Positions 22,963 through 32,419 of a stretch of 34,851 nt of DNA are shown here, piece after piece. The translations under genes and the position numbers were made by a program. Source of the DNA: Candidatus Caldisaccharidevorator malaysiensis (lineage in GTDB: Bacteria; Armatimonadota; Fervidibacteria; Fervidibacterales; Fervidibacteraceae); the NCBI GenBank assembly GCA_025057575.1, contig JANXBO010000003.1, forward strand, positions 65,168 to 100,018, read 5' to 3'. The notes beneath the pieces were generated by a model. That model was given only the letters and a program-made list of their open reading frames with translations, was not told the origin of the DNA and ran no database searches. Numbering within the stretch: position 1 is the stretch's first letter; each line of letters starts with the position of its first letter.

Positions 22963-23988
22963 ATGAAAGCGATCCTCTATCGGGACTGGGAGGACTTGGT
23001 TGTTACGGAAGTTCCCGAACCGGTTCCCAACCCCAATGAGGTGTTGATTCGGGTTGGGCACTGTGGGATTTGCGGGTCTGAATTGGAGTGCGTCGCTCAG
23101 CGTCATCCGAGGAGACAGCCGCCCTTAATTTTGGGTCACGAGTTTGCTGGTGAGATTGTTGCCGTCGGCTCGGAAGTTCAGAGGCTGTCGGTTGGACAGA
23201 GGGTTGCCGTTCATCCTTTTGTGGTCTGTCGCCAATGCCGTTACTGTCGCCAAGGAAAGACGAACTTGTGCGAGAAAAAGAAACTGATGAGTATGCATAT
23301 CGCTGGTGCTTTTGCTGAATTGGTCGTTGCCCCTGAAGAGAACTGTTATCCCCTTCCCGACGGTGTGCCGACTTCTGTGGGGGCAATGGCGGAGCCGGTT
23401 GCGAATGCAGTCCACGCCGTTCGCCTCGCCCAACATATTTTGCCTCACCGCGTTATCGTTTTCGGGGCGGGTCCCATTGGACTGGTCTGTGCTCAAGTCG
23501 CACGCCTAATGGGTGCCCTTTTTCTTGCTATTGTTGAGATCGTTCCGTCTCGTTTGGAAGTTGCCCGTCGTCTTGCCGATGCAGTTATCAACCCCTCTTC
23601 TGAGGATTTGCTAACGGCGGTTCGTGAGATGACTGACGGTTCTGGTTTTGACCTGGCAATGGACGCCGTCGGTAAGTCGGTGACGCGCCGCCAGTCCATA
23701 GAAGTGATCAAGCCCACCGGCACGGCGGTGTGGGTCGGACTTCACGATGATGAGACCCAACTGTCCGGAATGGGGGTTGTTTTTGGCGAAAAGACCCTTC
23801 AGGGCAGTTACGCCTACACCGAAGAGGACTTTGCCACCGCTGTGGAGATCGTCTCTTCTGCCCGAATAGATGTCCAGTCCTGGGTTCAGGAATTTCCCCT
23901 AACAGAAGGAGTGGACATTTTTTGGCGGCTGGCTCGGGGGCAGGCGCCGGAGATCGTCAAGGCGATTTTAAGAGCGACCCCCAATTAA
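22963..23988 (+). CDS. Zinc-dependent medium-chain alcohol/polyol dehydrogenase
   Basis: A 341-residue MDR-superfamily enzyme. The catalytic zinc site is CGICGSE (C38) with the GHEFAGEIV His/Glu motif (about 63-71), and the structural zinc site is a CRQCRYCRQGKTNLC four-cysteine loop (about 86-101). The NAD-binding Rossmann motif is GAGPIGLVCAQ (about 169-179). The ligand pattern fits sorbitol/threonine/polyol-type dehydrogenases more than primary alcohol dehydrogenases, but substrate is not assigned. There is no adjacent sugar operon. The gene converges on the next minus-strand gene, and their stop codons share TTAA at 23985-23988. Confidence 0.9.
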   Translation: MKAILYRDWEDLVVTEVPEPVPNPNEVLIRVGHCGICGSELECVAQRHPRRQPPLILGHEFAGEIVAVGSEVQRLSVGQRVAVHPFVVCRQCRYCRQGKTNLCEKKKLMSMHIAGAFAELVVAPEENCYPLPDGVPTSVGAMAEPVANAVHAVRLAQHILPHRVIVFGAGPIGLVCAQVARLMGALFLAIVEIVPSRLEVARRLADAVINPSSEDLLTAVREMTDGSGFDLAMDAVGKSVTRRQSIEVIKPTGTAVWVGLHDDETQLSGMGVVFGEKTLQGSYAYTEEDFATAVEIVSSARIDVQSWVQEFPLTEGVDIFWRLARGQAPEIVKAILRATPN

Positions 23989-26252
23989 GAGATTTTTTTC
24001 GTTTGGGCATCCGAAACCACCTTCATCGCCGAAAGGGTGATGAGGGGATAAAAGAGGACGGCGAAGGGCGTTTGGGGTCCCGTATCGTTGAAGATGAGAC
24101 CGCCAAGAGCAAGCCCTATCAGGGTTTTCAGCCGAAAATCGCTCCCGAGCCGATACCAGAAAGCCAATAGCAAGGTTAAAGTAGCAAGTAACCCTGCATC
24201 CCAGTGGGCAGCGCGAAAGACCCGAAGGGAAATGGAGACTTTTCGGTAGATCATCGGCCAAATGGTCTGTCCAGGGTCAGCAAAAACATCTCGCAGAAAA
24301 CGACCCAAATGGGTCATCGGCTCGGGACGAGAGACCTCAATGGCGACCAGGACGGAAAGAATGGCAATGGGGATTAAAAGGGCTGCCAAGGTCCATTTAA
24401 AGCCCTTCCGAGCGCTTACGAAGGCAACAAAACCCGAACAAGCCATTAAGGCACCCCCCACATTGGCGCCGAAAAAGGGCAGTCCACACAGGAGCGCTCC
24501 GACGATCAAAAGGAGACCGCTGGCGACGACCGAAGGGTGCAAGAATCCTGCCGAAAGTAAAGAGCCGACGAGAAGTCCCGCCCCTGCATTGCCCAGTCCA
24601 TAAAAGCGGGCGGCAAGGAAACTGGAATTGCCAAAAGGCGTGTCGGTGCTCAGCAGTCCCCGCAAGGCAGCATCTATGACCCAAATGAAACACCAGGCGA
24701 TCACCAGCAATGAAAGCAACCGAGGGGAGGTGACGAAAAACGGAGCGATGATCATCAAGACCGGTAGGACTGCCAGCAATAGCCAGTAAAAGGAGACAGT
24801 TATTAGGAAAAAGTTGAGGAGGAGGCTGGATAGATGAGTAGCAGCGGGAAAGGATCCGAGGAGCAACAGCCAGCGCAACCAGCCATCAGTCGCCGTGCCG
24901 CTGGTGGCAATAAGGAAGGCTGTCAGCAGGAAAAAAAAGGCAGTTGCCCAGCCCCAGACGGTTAACACACTGGGGCGAAGGAAACCATCGTTCAGGCGAA
25001 CCGAATGTGCCAAACCGGATAGGTAGAGTCTTTTCTCGTTCAAATCCTTAGGGTAAGGAACGCTCAACAGAGGGGTCCCGTGGATGGGTTGAGAGGGCGT
25101 TGCCCCAAAGAAATGAAGCAAAGTCGCTGTGACATCGGGCAGGGTCACGATTCCGTAACGATGAGTGGAAAGGGATCGCAACAATCCACCCGAATGGAAC
25201 CCTTTCCCTAAGACCCAAACGGGCAGTAAAGAGCCTTCCAGACCTTCTCGGGGAGCGTAGGAGACAACAATCAGGAGGTCTCGGTCGGGGCGAAGGAATT
25301 GGCGGGTTATCCCCAGAATGCGGAAGGTGTGGGTAACGGCTAAAGGAAAGAGCCTCTCTGACTCACAGGCGAGGGCGCGGGCGTCGTCACCTGGTGCCAG
25401 CACTAAAAGGTCCCCATAGTCCCAAGCGGTCCGCAGGCTGGCTTCCCAACGCTTTTCATCGGCACGGACTCCAAACGGATAGTTCGGGTCCTTTTTCAGC
25501 AGCTTCCGCCCGGCGAAACCGGCACCGACGCCGATATCGTTTAGTCCAGCCAAGAGAGCCGGTCTGTCCACAACGAACCGACCCGTTTCCGCATCTAAGA
25601 TGTCTTGGCAGCCGATGGTCATCACTTGAAGTCCCTTCTGACTCAACGAGCCTGCCAATAATCCGAGGGGAACAGTCTTCATCTGAAAGGACTGATTTCT
25701 TCGGGAAAGATAGGGGAGATAGGGATTCAAAAGAGTCTTGAGATGGTCCGGTGCAAGGAAAGGGGGCATTCCGACGGATCTTTGGTAAGCAGCGAAGGCT
25801 GTTGTTCCCTCCCAAACCTCATCCTGTTCCAAGACCCTACCGATGCGACCGTCACCAAAGGCTTTCATTCCCGCAGAAAGGGTTGCCAGGGACCGGTACC
25901 GATCGGCTCCGCCAAAACCCATCGTCGCCACCAACCCCCCAGCCGCCTTCCTTTCCAGCCACAAAGCGACCGGACCATAGAGAGCAAGACCCTGGCGCAG
26001 GTCTTGCCCCGTCAGTCCCTCCATTAAGAACAGGATCGCCTTGGGAGCGTCGGTCGGTCTGGGTTTTAATCGGGGAAGGATTCGCTCAAAACCAACCGGC
26101 TCTTCTGATGGCAAGGCAAATGCCCCGGGCTGTCCTGATGCGGTGGCGTTGAAGAAAACGCCCACCAAAGCCCCCGCTATGAGGAGGGAAGCCCAATCCC
26201 TTATGTGCTTCCCACACCACCTCCCAAACCATTTTGGTGAGATCATCATCAT
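23985..26252 (-). CDS. Polytopic membrane protein with degenerate alkaline-phosphatase-like ectodomain
   Basis: A 755-residue protein. A first membrane segment (about 20-38) leads into an extracellular domain of about 350 residues resembling the alkaline phosphatase superfamily: a first strand AILFLMEGLTGQD (about 72-84), YRSLATLSAGM near the nucleophile position, PDRDLLIVVSYAPREGLEG, and the typical closing strand STHRYGIVTLPDVTATLLHFFG. The metal Asp of the first strand is Glu78 and the usual DH motif is not found, so catalysis is doubtful. From about residue 425 there are about ten transmembrane segments. Similar proteins with 'G-L-[VL]-T-x-x-D-[IVL]-x-x-T-[IL]-L' and 'FYGLGN' motifs are known as uncharacterised in other bacteria. 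It might handle envelope polymers; that is inference. Start: a run of three ATGs (26244-26252). Confidence 0.65.
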   Translation of the reverse strand: MMMISPKWFGRWCGKHIRDWASLLIAGALVGVFFNATASGQPGAFALPSEEPVGFERILPRLKPRPTDAPKAILFLMEGLTGQDLRQGLALYGPVALWLERKAAGGLVATMGFGGADRYRSLATLSAGMKAFGDGRIGRVLEQDEVWEGTTAFAAYQRSVGMPPFLAPDHLKTLLNPYLPYLSRRNQSFQMKTVPLGLLAGSLSQKGLQVMTIGCQDILDAETGRFVVDRPALLAGLNDIGVGAGFAGRKLLKKDPNYPFGVRADEKRWEASLRTAWDYGDLLVLAPGDDARALACESERLFPLAVTHTFRILGITRQFLRPDRDLLIVVSYAPREGLEGSLLPVWVLGKGFHSGGLLRSLSTHRYGIVTLPDVTATLLHFFGATPSQPIHGTPLLSVPYPKDLNEKRLYLSGLAHSVRLNDGFLRPSVLTVWGWATAFFFLLTAFLIATSGTATDGWLRWLLLLGSFPAATHLSSLLLNFFLITVSFYWLLLAVLPVLMIIAPFFVTSPRLLSLLVIAWCFIWVIDAALRGLLSTDTPFGNSSFLAARFYGLGNAGAGLLVGSLLSAGFLHPSVVASGLLLIVGALLCGLPFFGANVGGALMACSGFVAFVSARKGFKWTLAALLIPIAILSVLVAIEVSRPEPMTHLGRFLRDVFADPGQTIWPMIYRKVSISLRVFRAAHWDAGLLATLTLLLAFWYRLGSDFRLKTLIGLALGGLIFNDTGPQTPFAVLFYPLITLSAMKVVSDAQTKKIS

Positions 26253-26330
26253 TCTTCCTTGAGTTGGTTTATAAGAATCTTTTCACTGCATTGTGTCAAG
26301 TTTGATGTTATCGGGAAGAAGGCAACGGTT

Positions 26331-27959
26331 ATGCTGAGCAAACCCGTCGTCCTGTGGGGCTTTATGGGTAGTGGGAAAACCACCATTGGTCAGGAACTGG
26401 CAAAACGGCTCTCTTGGTCCTTTACCGACACCGATGAACTGATTCAACAGCGCAAGGGAAAGACCATTCCCGAAATCTTTGCCCAAGAAGGGGAGCCGAC
26501 CTTTCGCCGGTGGGAGGCGGAGATCCTGCAGGAGGTTCTCAAGGAAGGTCGCCAAGTCATCGCTGTTGGCGGTGGAGCGCCTGCCAATCCCGACAATCTT
26601 CATCGTCTCAAAAACAGCGCATTTAATGTTTACCTTTTCGTGGCACCAGAAGTCCTTTACGAGCGCCTCACAGCGGTCACCGATAGACCGTTGCTGATGG
26701 GCAGTTCGGACCGCTACGGGACTATCGTCACTCTATTGAAATCCCGTTCGCCCTACTACCAAACGGCAGACTTGATGCTTGTATGTGGGCGCCGATCACC
26801 GGAGGACATCGCCGATCAGATTGCCGATTGGGTGCGAGCCCTGAACGATGAGGATCGGGTCATCACCATCCCTCTTGACAGTCGCTCGCATCCTGTTGTT
26901 ATTGGTGAAAGGGTCCTTGGACGGGCGGGAAGCCTCTTTAAGGCACAGCGCCTTTTTGGTCCGTTCGCTCTCATTGAGGACGGTGCCGTTTCGGAACTAT
27001 TTGGGGGGACTTTGGAGGAAAGCCTTGCGCCCTTGGGTCGGGTCATCCGCCAGTCAATCAAATCCGGAGAAGAAAGCAAAACACCTCAGGAAGCCATCCG
27101 CTTATGGTCGTGGCTGGCGAAAGAAGGATTGGGGCGCGACGCCACGATCGTTGCTGTCGGCGGGGGCGCCTGCGGCGATCTTTCGGCTTTCGTTGCCGCT
27201 ACTTTTCTAAGAGGAGTTGCGCTGGTTCAAGTGCCGACGACTCTTTTGGCGATGGTGGACAGCGCCATCGGTGGGAAAGCGGCTGTGGACCTGCCAGAGG
27301 GAAAAAATCTGGTGGGTGCCTTTCATCAGCCCCGCCTGATCCTTTCGGATCTAACGACCCTGCAATCTCTTCCCCCTCGCTCCTACCGAGCCGGTCTTGC
27401 CGAGGTCGTCAAATACGGGATGATCGCAGATCCCGACCTGCTTCAGTATCTTTTCCAGCACTCCGATGCCGTTGGGAACCAGTCGACTCGTGCCCTCTCG
27501 TCTTTGGTCGCCCGATGCGTCGCCATCAAGGGTTCCATCGTCGCTGCTGACGAGAAAGAGGAGAGCGGTGTCCGGATGATCTTAAATTACGGTCATACCT
27601 TCGGGCATGCTCTGGAAGCCGCCACGGGCTTTTCCCTCCTCCATGGTGAGGCAATTGCCCTTGGAATGATGGCGGAGGCTTACCTATCCTGGCGACTTGG
27701 TCTTTGTAGACGCTCTGTCGTTGAGGCTCAATACGATCTCCTTACCCTCCTCGGCTTGCCGACCCATATCGCTCAATTATCCGTCCCTCCCCCCGATTTT
27801 CAGACCCTCAACGACTTTTTCCGCCGAGACAAGAAAAAGAAGGGCGACCAGGTCCGACTGGTTCTTCTGACCGACATCGGTCACCCGTTCCTTTTCTCCG
27901 ATCCCATTGACCATTCCCTCTTAAGTGAGGCGTGGTCTTTTATCCTATCGGGCAAATGA
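26331..27959 (+). CDS. aroKB: Bifunctional shikimate kinase / 3-dehydroquinate synthase
   Basis: A 542-residue fusion. Residues 1-170 are shikimate kinase: Walker A GFMGSGKTT (10-18), the shikimate-binding DTDELI (33-38), RRWEAE and VGGGAPANP. Residues about 183-540 are dehydroquinate synthase: GGGACGDLSAFVAATFLRG, VPTTLLAMVDSAIGGK, VKYGMI and the zinc motif NYGHTFGHALE, plus LLHGEAIALGMM. It thus covers steps 2 and 5 of the shikimate pathway on one chain; the same fusion order is known in Thermotoga-type bacteria. The start is ATG 26331, just before the Walker region; the longer open frame from 26259 includes an unlikely leader. No other aro genes are nearby. The gene is divergent from the membrane protein. 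Confidence 0.93.
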   Translation: MLSKPVVLWGFMGSGKTTIGQELAKRLSWSFTDTDELIQQRKGKTIPEIFAQEGEPTFRRWEAEILQEVLKEGRQVIAVGGGAPANPDNLHRLKNSAFNVYLFVAPEVLYERLTAVTDRPLLMGSSDRYGTIVTLLKSRSPYYQTADLMLVCGRRSPEDIADQIADWVRALNDEDRVITIPLDSRSHPVVIGERVLGRAGSLFKAQRLFGPFALIEDGAVSELFGGTLEESLAPLGRVIRQSIKSGEESKTPQEAIRLWSWLAKEGLGRDATIVAVGGGACGDLSAFVAATFLRGVALVQVPTTLLAMVDSAIGGKAAVDLPEGKNLVGAFHQPRLILSDLTTLQSLPPRSYRAGLAEVVKYGMIADPDLLQYLFQHSDAVGNQSTRALSSLVARCVAIKGSIVAADEKEESGVRMILNYGHTFGHALEAATGFSLLHGEAIALGMMAEAYLSWRLGLCRRSVVEAQYDLLTLLGLPTHIAQLSVPPPDFQTLNDFFRRDKKKKGDQVRLVLLTDIGHPFLFSDPIDHSLLSEAWSFILSGK

Positions 27960-28107
27960 AAGCCCGGACCACCGCCAGCGAGGCGCTTGTCGCTCGGGAC
28001 GATGGCAGATCCCTGGGTCCTGCTGACCAACCACCTTGCGCTTCTGCTCCTTAACTTATTTAGAAAAAGATGGAAGTGTCAAACTTGTCCTGGGAGAATC
28101 AGCAACA

Positions 28108-30078
28108 ATGGTGAGACGATGGACCCGGAGAAGAAAATGGTTTATCGGCTTATTGATTTTGGCATTAGCAGGAGGGGCTGGCTGGTGGCGAATCCGATCG
28201 GCTGGAGGAGCGCCCGCCCGATTCGCTCTGGTCAGAAGGGGAACGTTGGTCATTGCCATCAAGGAGACGGGCACCATTGAACCTTGGGTTAAGGTCTCGT
28301 TAAAGTCCAAAGTTTCGGGACGGGTGATGGCACTCTATGTTCGGGAGGGAGATTTAGTCAGAAAGGGTCAGGTCGTTGCTCTGATAGACCCGACGGAGAT
28401 TCGTCGGCAGGTGAACCAGTTGGAGGCGGATCTGGAAGCGGCAAGGGCTCGGTTGTCCCAAGCACGACTCAACTGGTCGTTAGAGAGAACCCGAGTGGAG
28501 CGAGACATTGAATTGGCATACAGCGAGATGCTGGCGGCACGCAGTCAATGGGAAAAGGTTCGGGCTGGCTATCGCCCAGAGGAAATTGCTGAGGCTCAGG
28601 CGGAAGTAGAGCGAATGAGGGTGCTCTACGAAGAGGCGGTCCGAGAGTATGAAAGACAGAAGAAACTTTACGAGGCAGGACTCATTGCCCGAAAACAGGC
28701 GGAGGAAGATTTGAGAGCTGCAGAAGCCAATCTGCAGAAACTGCTCAGCGGAGGGCGACCGGAAGAAGTCGCAGCAGCGGTGGCGGAAAGGATCCGTGCT
28801 CAAGCCCTTGTGCAAGAGGCTCAAGCGAACCTGAAAAACGCAAAAGAAAACTACGAGAGGAAGCAGCGCCTTTATGAGAAAGGCTTTGTCTCGCGTCAAG
28901 AGGTGGACAATGCGGAAACCACTTATCGGTCAGCGGAAGCCCGACTGGAGGCGGCTTTGCAGGAACTGGAGGCGTCCCAGCAACGAGAGGCGATGATCCG
29001 CCGAGCGCGCCCAGAGGACATTGCAGCGGCTCAAGCCCAGGTGCAGAAGGCTCGTCTGGCTTTGGAAACGGCACTGGTGACGGAGCACAAGAACCTGGAT
29101 GCCGCTGCGAGCCGACAGCAGGCAGCCTTGAAGGAATATCAGAGGGCTCAGGAACGGCTGCGCCTTCTCAAGTCCGGTTCCCGACCTGAGGACATAAGGA
29201 ATGCCGAGGCGCAATTTAAGCGAGCGGAGGCTGCTTGGAAAAGGGCTCTCCTTAGGCGCACCGAGTGGGAGGCTTTGAAGGAAGAGATTCGGGTTGCCGA
29301 GTCTCAAGTGCGCCGGTTGGAAGAGCAGAAAGCCAACTTGGAGACCCAATTGGCGGACACCGTCATCCGATCGCCCATCGCAGGGGTCGTCGTCCGACGA
29401 TCGGTGGAAGTCGGGGAACTGGTGGCATCCGCCATCTCCGCATTCGCGCAAGGCACGGAAATGATGCTGATCGCCGATCTATCCCGTCTAGTTGTCAAAG
29501 TCCGGCTCAACGAGGTGGACGTAGCCAAGGTCCAACTGGGACAAAAAGCGGAGATTCGTCTGGAAGCCATTCCGGAAAAGACTTTTACTGGAGTCATTAC
29601 AAAAATCGCTCCCGCTGCTCTTTCGCGGATGGAGGCAGCCGGCAATCCGCAACCGGGTCAGGACAGCCAGGTCAGTTGGTTTGATGTGGAGATTCTTTTG
29701 CAGGAGTCCCATCCTCATCTGCGACTGGGAATGAGTGCGAATGTGGATATCATTTCCGAGAGACTCCCCAACAGCCTTCTTTTGCCGATTGATGCGCTGA
29801 TGGAAGAGGATGGGCGGACCAGCGCTCTCGTGGTCACCGATGAGGCGATTCGTCAAAAGGTGGTCCAATCCTTTCTGGCGGGTCGCTTGGACGAACTGAC
29901 CATCCCTCAAAACCGGGTGCCGACCCGAAAAGTTTCGGTCCGGATCGGGCGCAAAAACGAGGCTCAAGTTCAAATCCTTAGCGGTCTGACGGAGGGCGAT
30001 GTGCTGCTGATCCGACCACCCAAACGGCGGGTCTTCCGAATTCAGCCGCAAGAATCCGATGAGGAAGAAGAGCAATGA
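28108..30078 (+). CDS. MacA/HlyD-family efflux adaptor with extended helical hairpin
   Basis: 656 residues from ATG 28108 with GGGAG at 28092-28096. A Lys/Arg-rich start and single membrane helix (FIGLLILALAGGAGWW) anchor it to the inner membrane. A half-lipoyl motif (SKVSGRVMALYVREGDLVRKG, about 68-88) pairs with ADTVIRSPIAGVVVRR (about 411-426). Between them lies an unusually long coiled-coil region (about 100-405) with four copies of an R-P-E-[DE]-[IV] turn at about R156, R217, R301 and R359. The C-terminal beta-barrel and membrane-proximal domains follow. Such adaptors join a MacB-type ABC permease to an outer-membrane channel. Ordinary MacA/HlyD adaptors are about 350-480 residues, so this is clearly longer. 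Its stop overlaps the permease start. Confidence 0.85.
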   Translation: MVRRWTRRRKWFIGLLILALAGGAGWWRIRSAGGAPARFALVRRGTLVIAIKETGTIEPWVKVSLKSKVSGRVMALYVREGDLVRKGQVVALIDPTEIRRQVNQLEADLEAARARLSQARLNWSLERTRVERDIELAYSEMLAARSQWEKVRAGYRPEEIAEAQAEVERMRVLYEEAVREYERQKKLYEAGLIARKQAEEDLRAAEANLQKLLSGGRPEEVAAAVAERIRAQALVQEAQANLKNAKENYERKQRLYEKGFVSRQEVDNAETTYRSAEARLEAALQELEASQQREAMIRRARPEDIAAAQAQVQKARLALETALVTEHKNLDAAASRQQAALKEYQRAQERLRLLKSGSRPEDIRNAEAQFKRAEAAWKRALLRRTEWEALKEEIRVAESQVRRLEEQKANLETQLADTVIRSPIAGVVVRRSVEVGELVASAISAFAQGTEMMLIADLSRLVVKVRLNEVDVAKVQLGQKAEIRLEAIPEKTFTGVITKIAPAALSRMEAAGNPQPGQDSQVSWFDVEILLQESHPHLRLGMSANVDIISERLPNSLLLPIDALMEEDGRTSALVVTDEAIRQKVVQSFLAGRLDELTIPQNRVPTRKVSVRIGRKNEAQVQILSGLTEGDVLLIRPPKRRVFRIQPQESDEEEEQ

Positions 30079-31298
30079 TGGTGGAAACCATTAGGGAAGC
30101 CCTCCGGAACATTCGGTCCCACAAATTGCGGTCCTTTCTTAGCGTTTTGGGGGTCATGATCGGTGTCGGGTCTGTGGTGATTATGATCTCTATCATAGAG
30201 GGGGCGCGGGCGCGGGTCGTTGAGGAGTTTGAGGAACTGGGCTCCAACCTCATTTTCGTTGTCTATGAGCGACGCGGTCCGGGGGAGTGGCCGGTAGGCG
30301 ATGAGGAAGAGGATGGCGCCAAACGCATTGAGTCGTTGACTTTGGACGATGCCGCGGCGTTAAAGGTAGCCTGTCCGTCAGTGGGAGCAGTGGCACCCCA
30401 AATTCAAATCCCTACCCGTGCCTTTCGGATGGGTCGCTCCCGAAGGGTCCAGTTGATCGGGATAACCGATGAGGCGAACAGGGTCCAGCGCATTGAGGTG
30501 GTTCGGGGTCGTCCCCTCAACGAAACGGATGTTACCGAGTGGAAAAAGGTCTGCCTGATCGGGGCAAGGGTGGCAGAAAGGCTCTTCGGTGACGAAGATC
30601 CTTTGGGTCAGGAGATTCGGGTTCACGGGCTTCGGCTGACCGTCGTCGGAGTCCTCAAGAAGGTCGGTCAGGTGATGGGGGAGCAACGGGATGACTTTGT
30701 CTACACCGTTTTGCCCGTTGTCCTCCAATACATCACGGGCAACAAGAATGTAAGCGCTATCCTGGCACGGGCAGTCACTCCCGAGAAAGTGGAACAGGCT
30801 GCTGACGAGATCTGGATGGCTTTGAGGCGGCGCTATGGCGATCTGCCCGGGCTGCGGGTAGATACCCAAAGCCGTGTCCTGGAGGCGATCGGCAGAATCT
30901 TGGCCGTCTTTGGTGCTCTCTTCGGAGGGATCGGTGGTCTCGCTCTCTTGGTCGGTGGGATCGGTATTATGAACATTATGTTAGTCTCCGTCACCGAAAG
31001 GATCAGGGAAATCGGAATTCGCAAAGCCGTCGGGGCTAGAAACGAGGACATCCTTTGGCAGTTTCTGATTGAGTCAATGACTTTAAGTGGCGTCGGTGGA
31101 ATAATGGGAGCCATCTTCGGTTGGCTCCTGAGCACCGGTATCGGTGCCGCCCTTAAGGAGCAGATGCCGACCTATGTTCCCCCCTGGGCAGTCTTGCTGG
31201 CTTTTTCTTTTGCCTTGCTGGTCGGTCTTTTCTTCGGAATCTATCCCGCCCTTCGGGCTGCCCGACTGGCACCCGTTGAATGTCTGCGATATGAGTAG
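30075..31298 (+). CDS. MacB-like ABC transporter permease (FtsX family)
   Basis: A 407-residue permease with the MacB pattern: first transmembrane helix RSFLSVLGVMIGVGSVVIM (about 20-38), a periplasmic MacB core domain (about 45-260), then three C-terminal helices including IGGLALLVGGIGIMNIMLVSV followed by the coupling segment TERIREIGIRKAVGAR, and a final helix pair ending PALRAARLAPVECLRYE. It has no nucleotide-binding domain, so it needs a separate ATPase. The ATPase usually adjoins, but the next gene encodes an iron-type importer ATPase instead. It starts at ATG 30075 overlapping the adaptor stop (ATGATG). Likely to export a macrolide-like compound, peptide or lipid; substrate unknown. 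Confidence 0.88.
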   Translation: MMVETIREALRNIRSHKLRSFLSVLGVMIGVGSVVIMISIIEGARARVVEEFEELGSNLIFVVYERRGPGEWPVGDEEEDGAKRIESLTLDDAAALKVACPSVGAVAPQIQIPTRAFRMGRSRRVQLIGITDEANRVQRIEVVRGRPLNETDVTEWKKVCLIGARVAERLFGDEDPLGQEIRVHGLRLTVVGVLKKVGQVMGEQRDDFVYTVLPVVLQYITGNKNVSAILARAVTPEKVEQAADEIWMALRRRYGDLPGLRVDTQSRVLEAIGRILAVFGALFGGIGGLALLVGGIGIMNIMLVSVTERIREIGIRKAVGARNEDILWQFLIESMTLSGVGGIMGAIFGWLLSTGIGAALKEQMPTYVPPWAVLLAFSFALLVGLFFGIYPALRAARLAPVECLRYE

Positions 31299-31324
31299 AA
31301 AGCGCCCCACGATCCCCTGAGGCG

Positions 31325-32419
31325 GTGAGTCCCTTGGTAACGGTCTTCCTTGACCGAGTCCGTAAGAGTCTGGACGGAACCTTAGTGCTTACCGAGGTGA
31401 CTCTTGAGATCAAAGCGGGGGAGTTTTTCTTCATTCTCGGTCCCAGCGGTTCGGGGAAGACCACTCTTTTGCGACTGTTAGCCGGGTTCATCCGTCCTGA
31501 TTTCGGTCGGATCTACTTTGGCGATCGGGATGTGACCGATTTGCCGCCCCACCGGCGAGAGGTGGCATTGGTTTTTCAAAACTACGCTCTGTTCCCCCAT
31601 ATGACCGTCTGGGGGAATGTCGCCTATGGATTGCGGATGAGAAAACTTTCCAAAAAAGTCATCAGAGAACGGGTGGCGGAGGCTTTGGAATTAGTTCAGT
31701 TAGCAGACTTGGCGAATCGGTATCCGTCCCAACTGAGTGGTGGACAGCAACAGAGAGTGGCTCTGGCTCGTGCTATTGCCGTCCAGCCTCAGGTCCTCCT
31801 TCTGGATGAGCCGTTGTCTAACCTGGACGTTCAACTCCGGTTGGAGATGAGGGGCGAATTGAAAAGGCTCCAGCGCCGCCTCAACATCACGACCCTTTTT
31901 GTCACCCACGATCAGAAAGAGGCTCTCTCAATGGCGGACCGGCTGGCTGTGTTGAATTCTGGTCGGATTCTTCAAGTTGGAACCCCAACGGAACTGTATC
32001 GCTTCCCGAAGGATCCCTTCGTCGCCCAATTCCTCGGTGATGCCAATGTCTGGGAGGGAACGGTTCTGTCGCAAAATGCCGATGGGGTCCAGATCCAGAC
32101 TGCTGTCGGGATTCTGACTTGTTCCCCTCCCGACTTCCCCGTTCAGGTCGGTCAGTCCCTCTTCGTTATGGTCCGACCGGAAGATCTTCAAGTGATCACT
32201 TCTGACCAGTTGTCCTCAAGGTCCAACCTTATTACCGGCTCCCTTACGAATGTCACCTATCTGGGAGAGGCGACAGAACTGACGGTCCAATCCGGCGGGA
32301 CGACGATTAAGGTCCTGCACTGGAAGGTGTGGAACGGAGTTGAGAGAGGGACGCTCACCCTCGTCGTTGCCCCAAAAGACCTTCGCCTCATCCCTCCTAA
32401 CTCCCCTGACGGGTCTTAG
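31325..32419 (+). CDS. ABC importer ATP-binding protein, ferric iron (FbpC)-like
   Basis: A 364-residue ATPase of the iron/spermidine/sugar importer class. Walker A is GPSGSGKTT (about 39-47), the Q-loop is VFQNYALFPHMTVW, the signature is LSGGQQQR, Walker B is LLLDEPLSNLD and the switch His is VTHDQKEA. A TOBE domain (about 240-355) contains FLGDANVWEGTV, VMVRPEDLQVI and VTYLGEATELTVQ. It is followed by a two-domain permease gene that overlaps its 3' end, so the pair forms an importer. The type fits Fe(III), thiosulfate or 2-aminoethylphosphonate uptake; no binding protein is present to decide. The start is GTG 31325 (TTG 31334 is the alternative). It begins 26 bp after the MacB-like permease. 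Confidence 0.87.
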   Translation: MSPLVTVFLDRVRKSLDGTLVLTEVTLEIKAGEFFFILGPSGSGKTTLLRLLAGFIRPDFGRIYFGDRDVTDLPPHRREVALVFQNYALFPHMTVWGNVAYGLRMRKLSKKVIRERVAEALELVQLADLANRYPSQLSGGQQQRVALARAIAVQPQVLLLDEPLSNLDVQLRLEMRGELKRLQRRLNITTLFVTHDQKEALSMADRLAVLNSGRILQVGTPTELYRFPKDPFVAQFLGDANVWEGTVLSQNADGVQIQTAVGILTCSPPDFPVQVGQSLFVMVRPEDLQVITSDQLSSRSNLITGSLTNVTYLGEATELTVQSGGTTIKVLHWKVWNGVERGTLTLVVAPKDLRLIPPNSPDGS

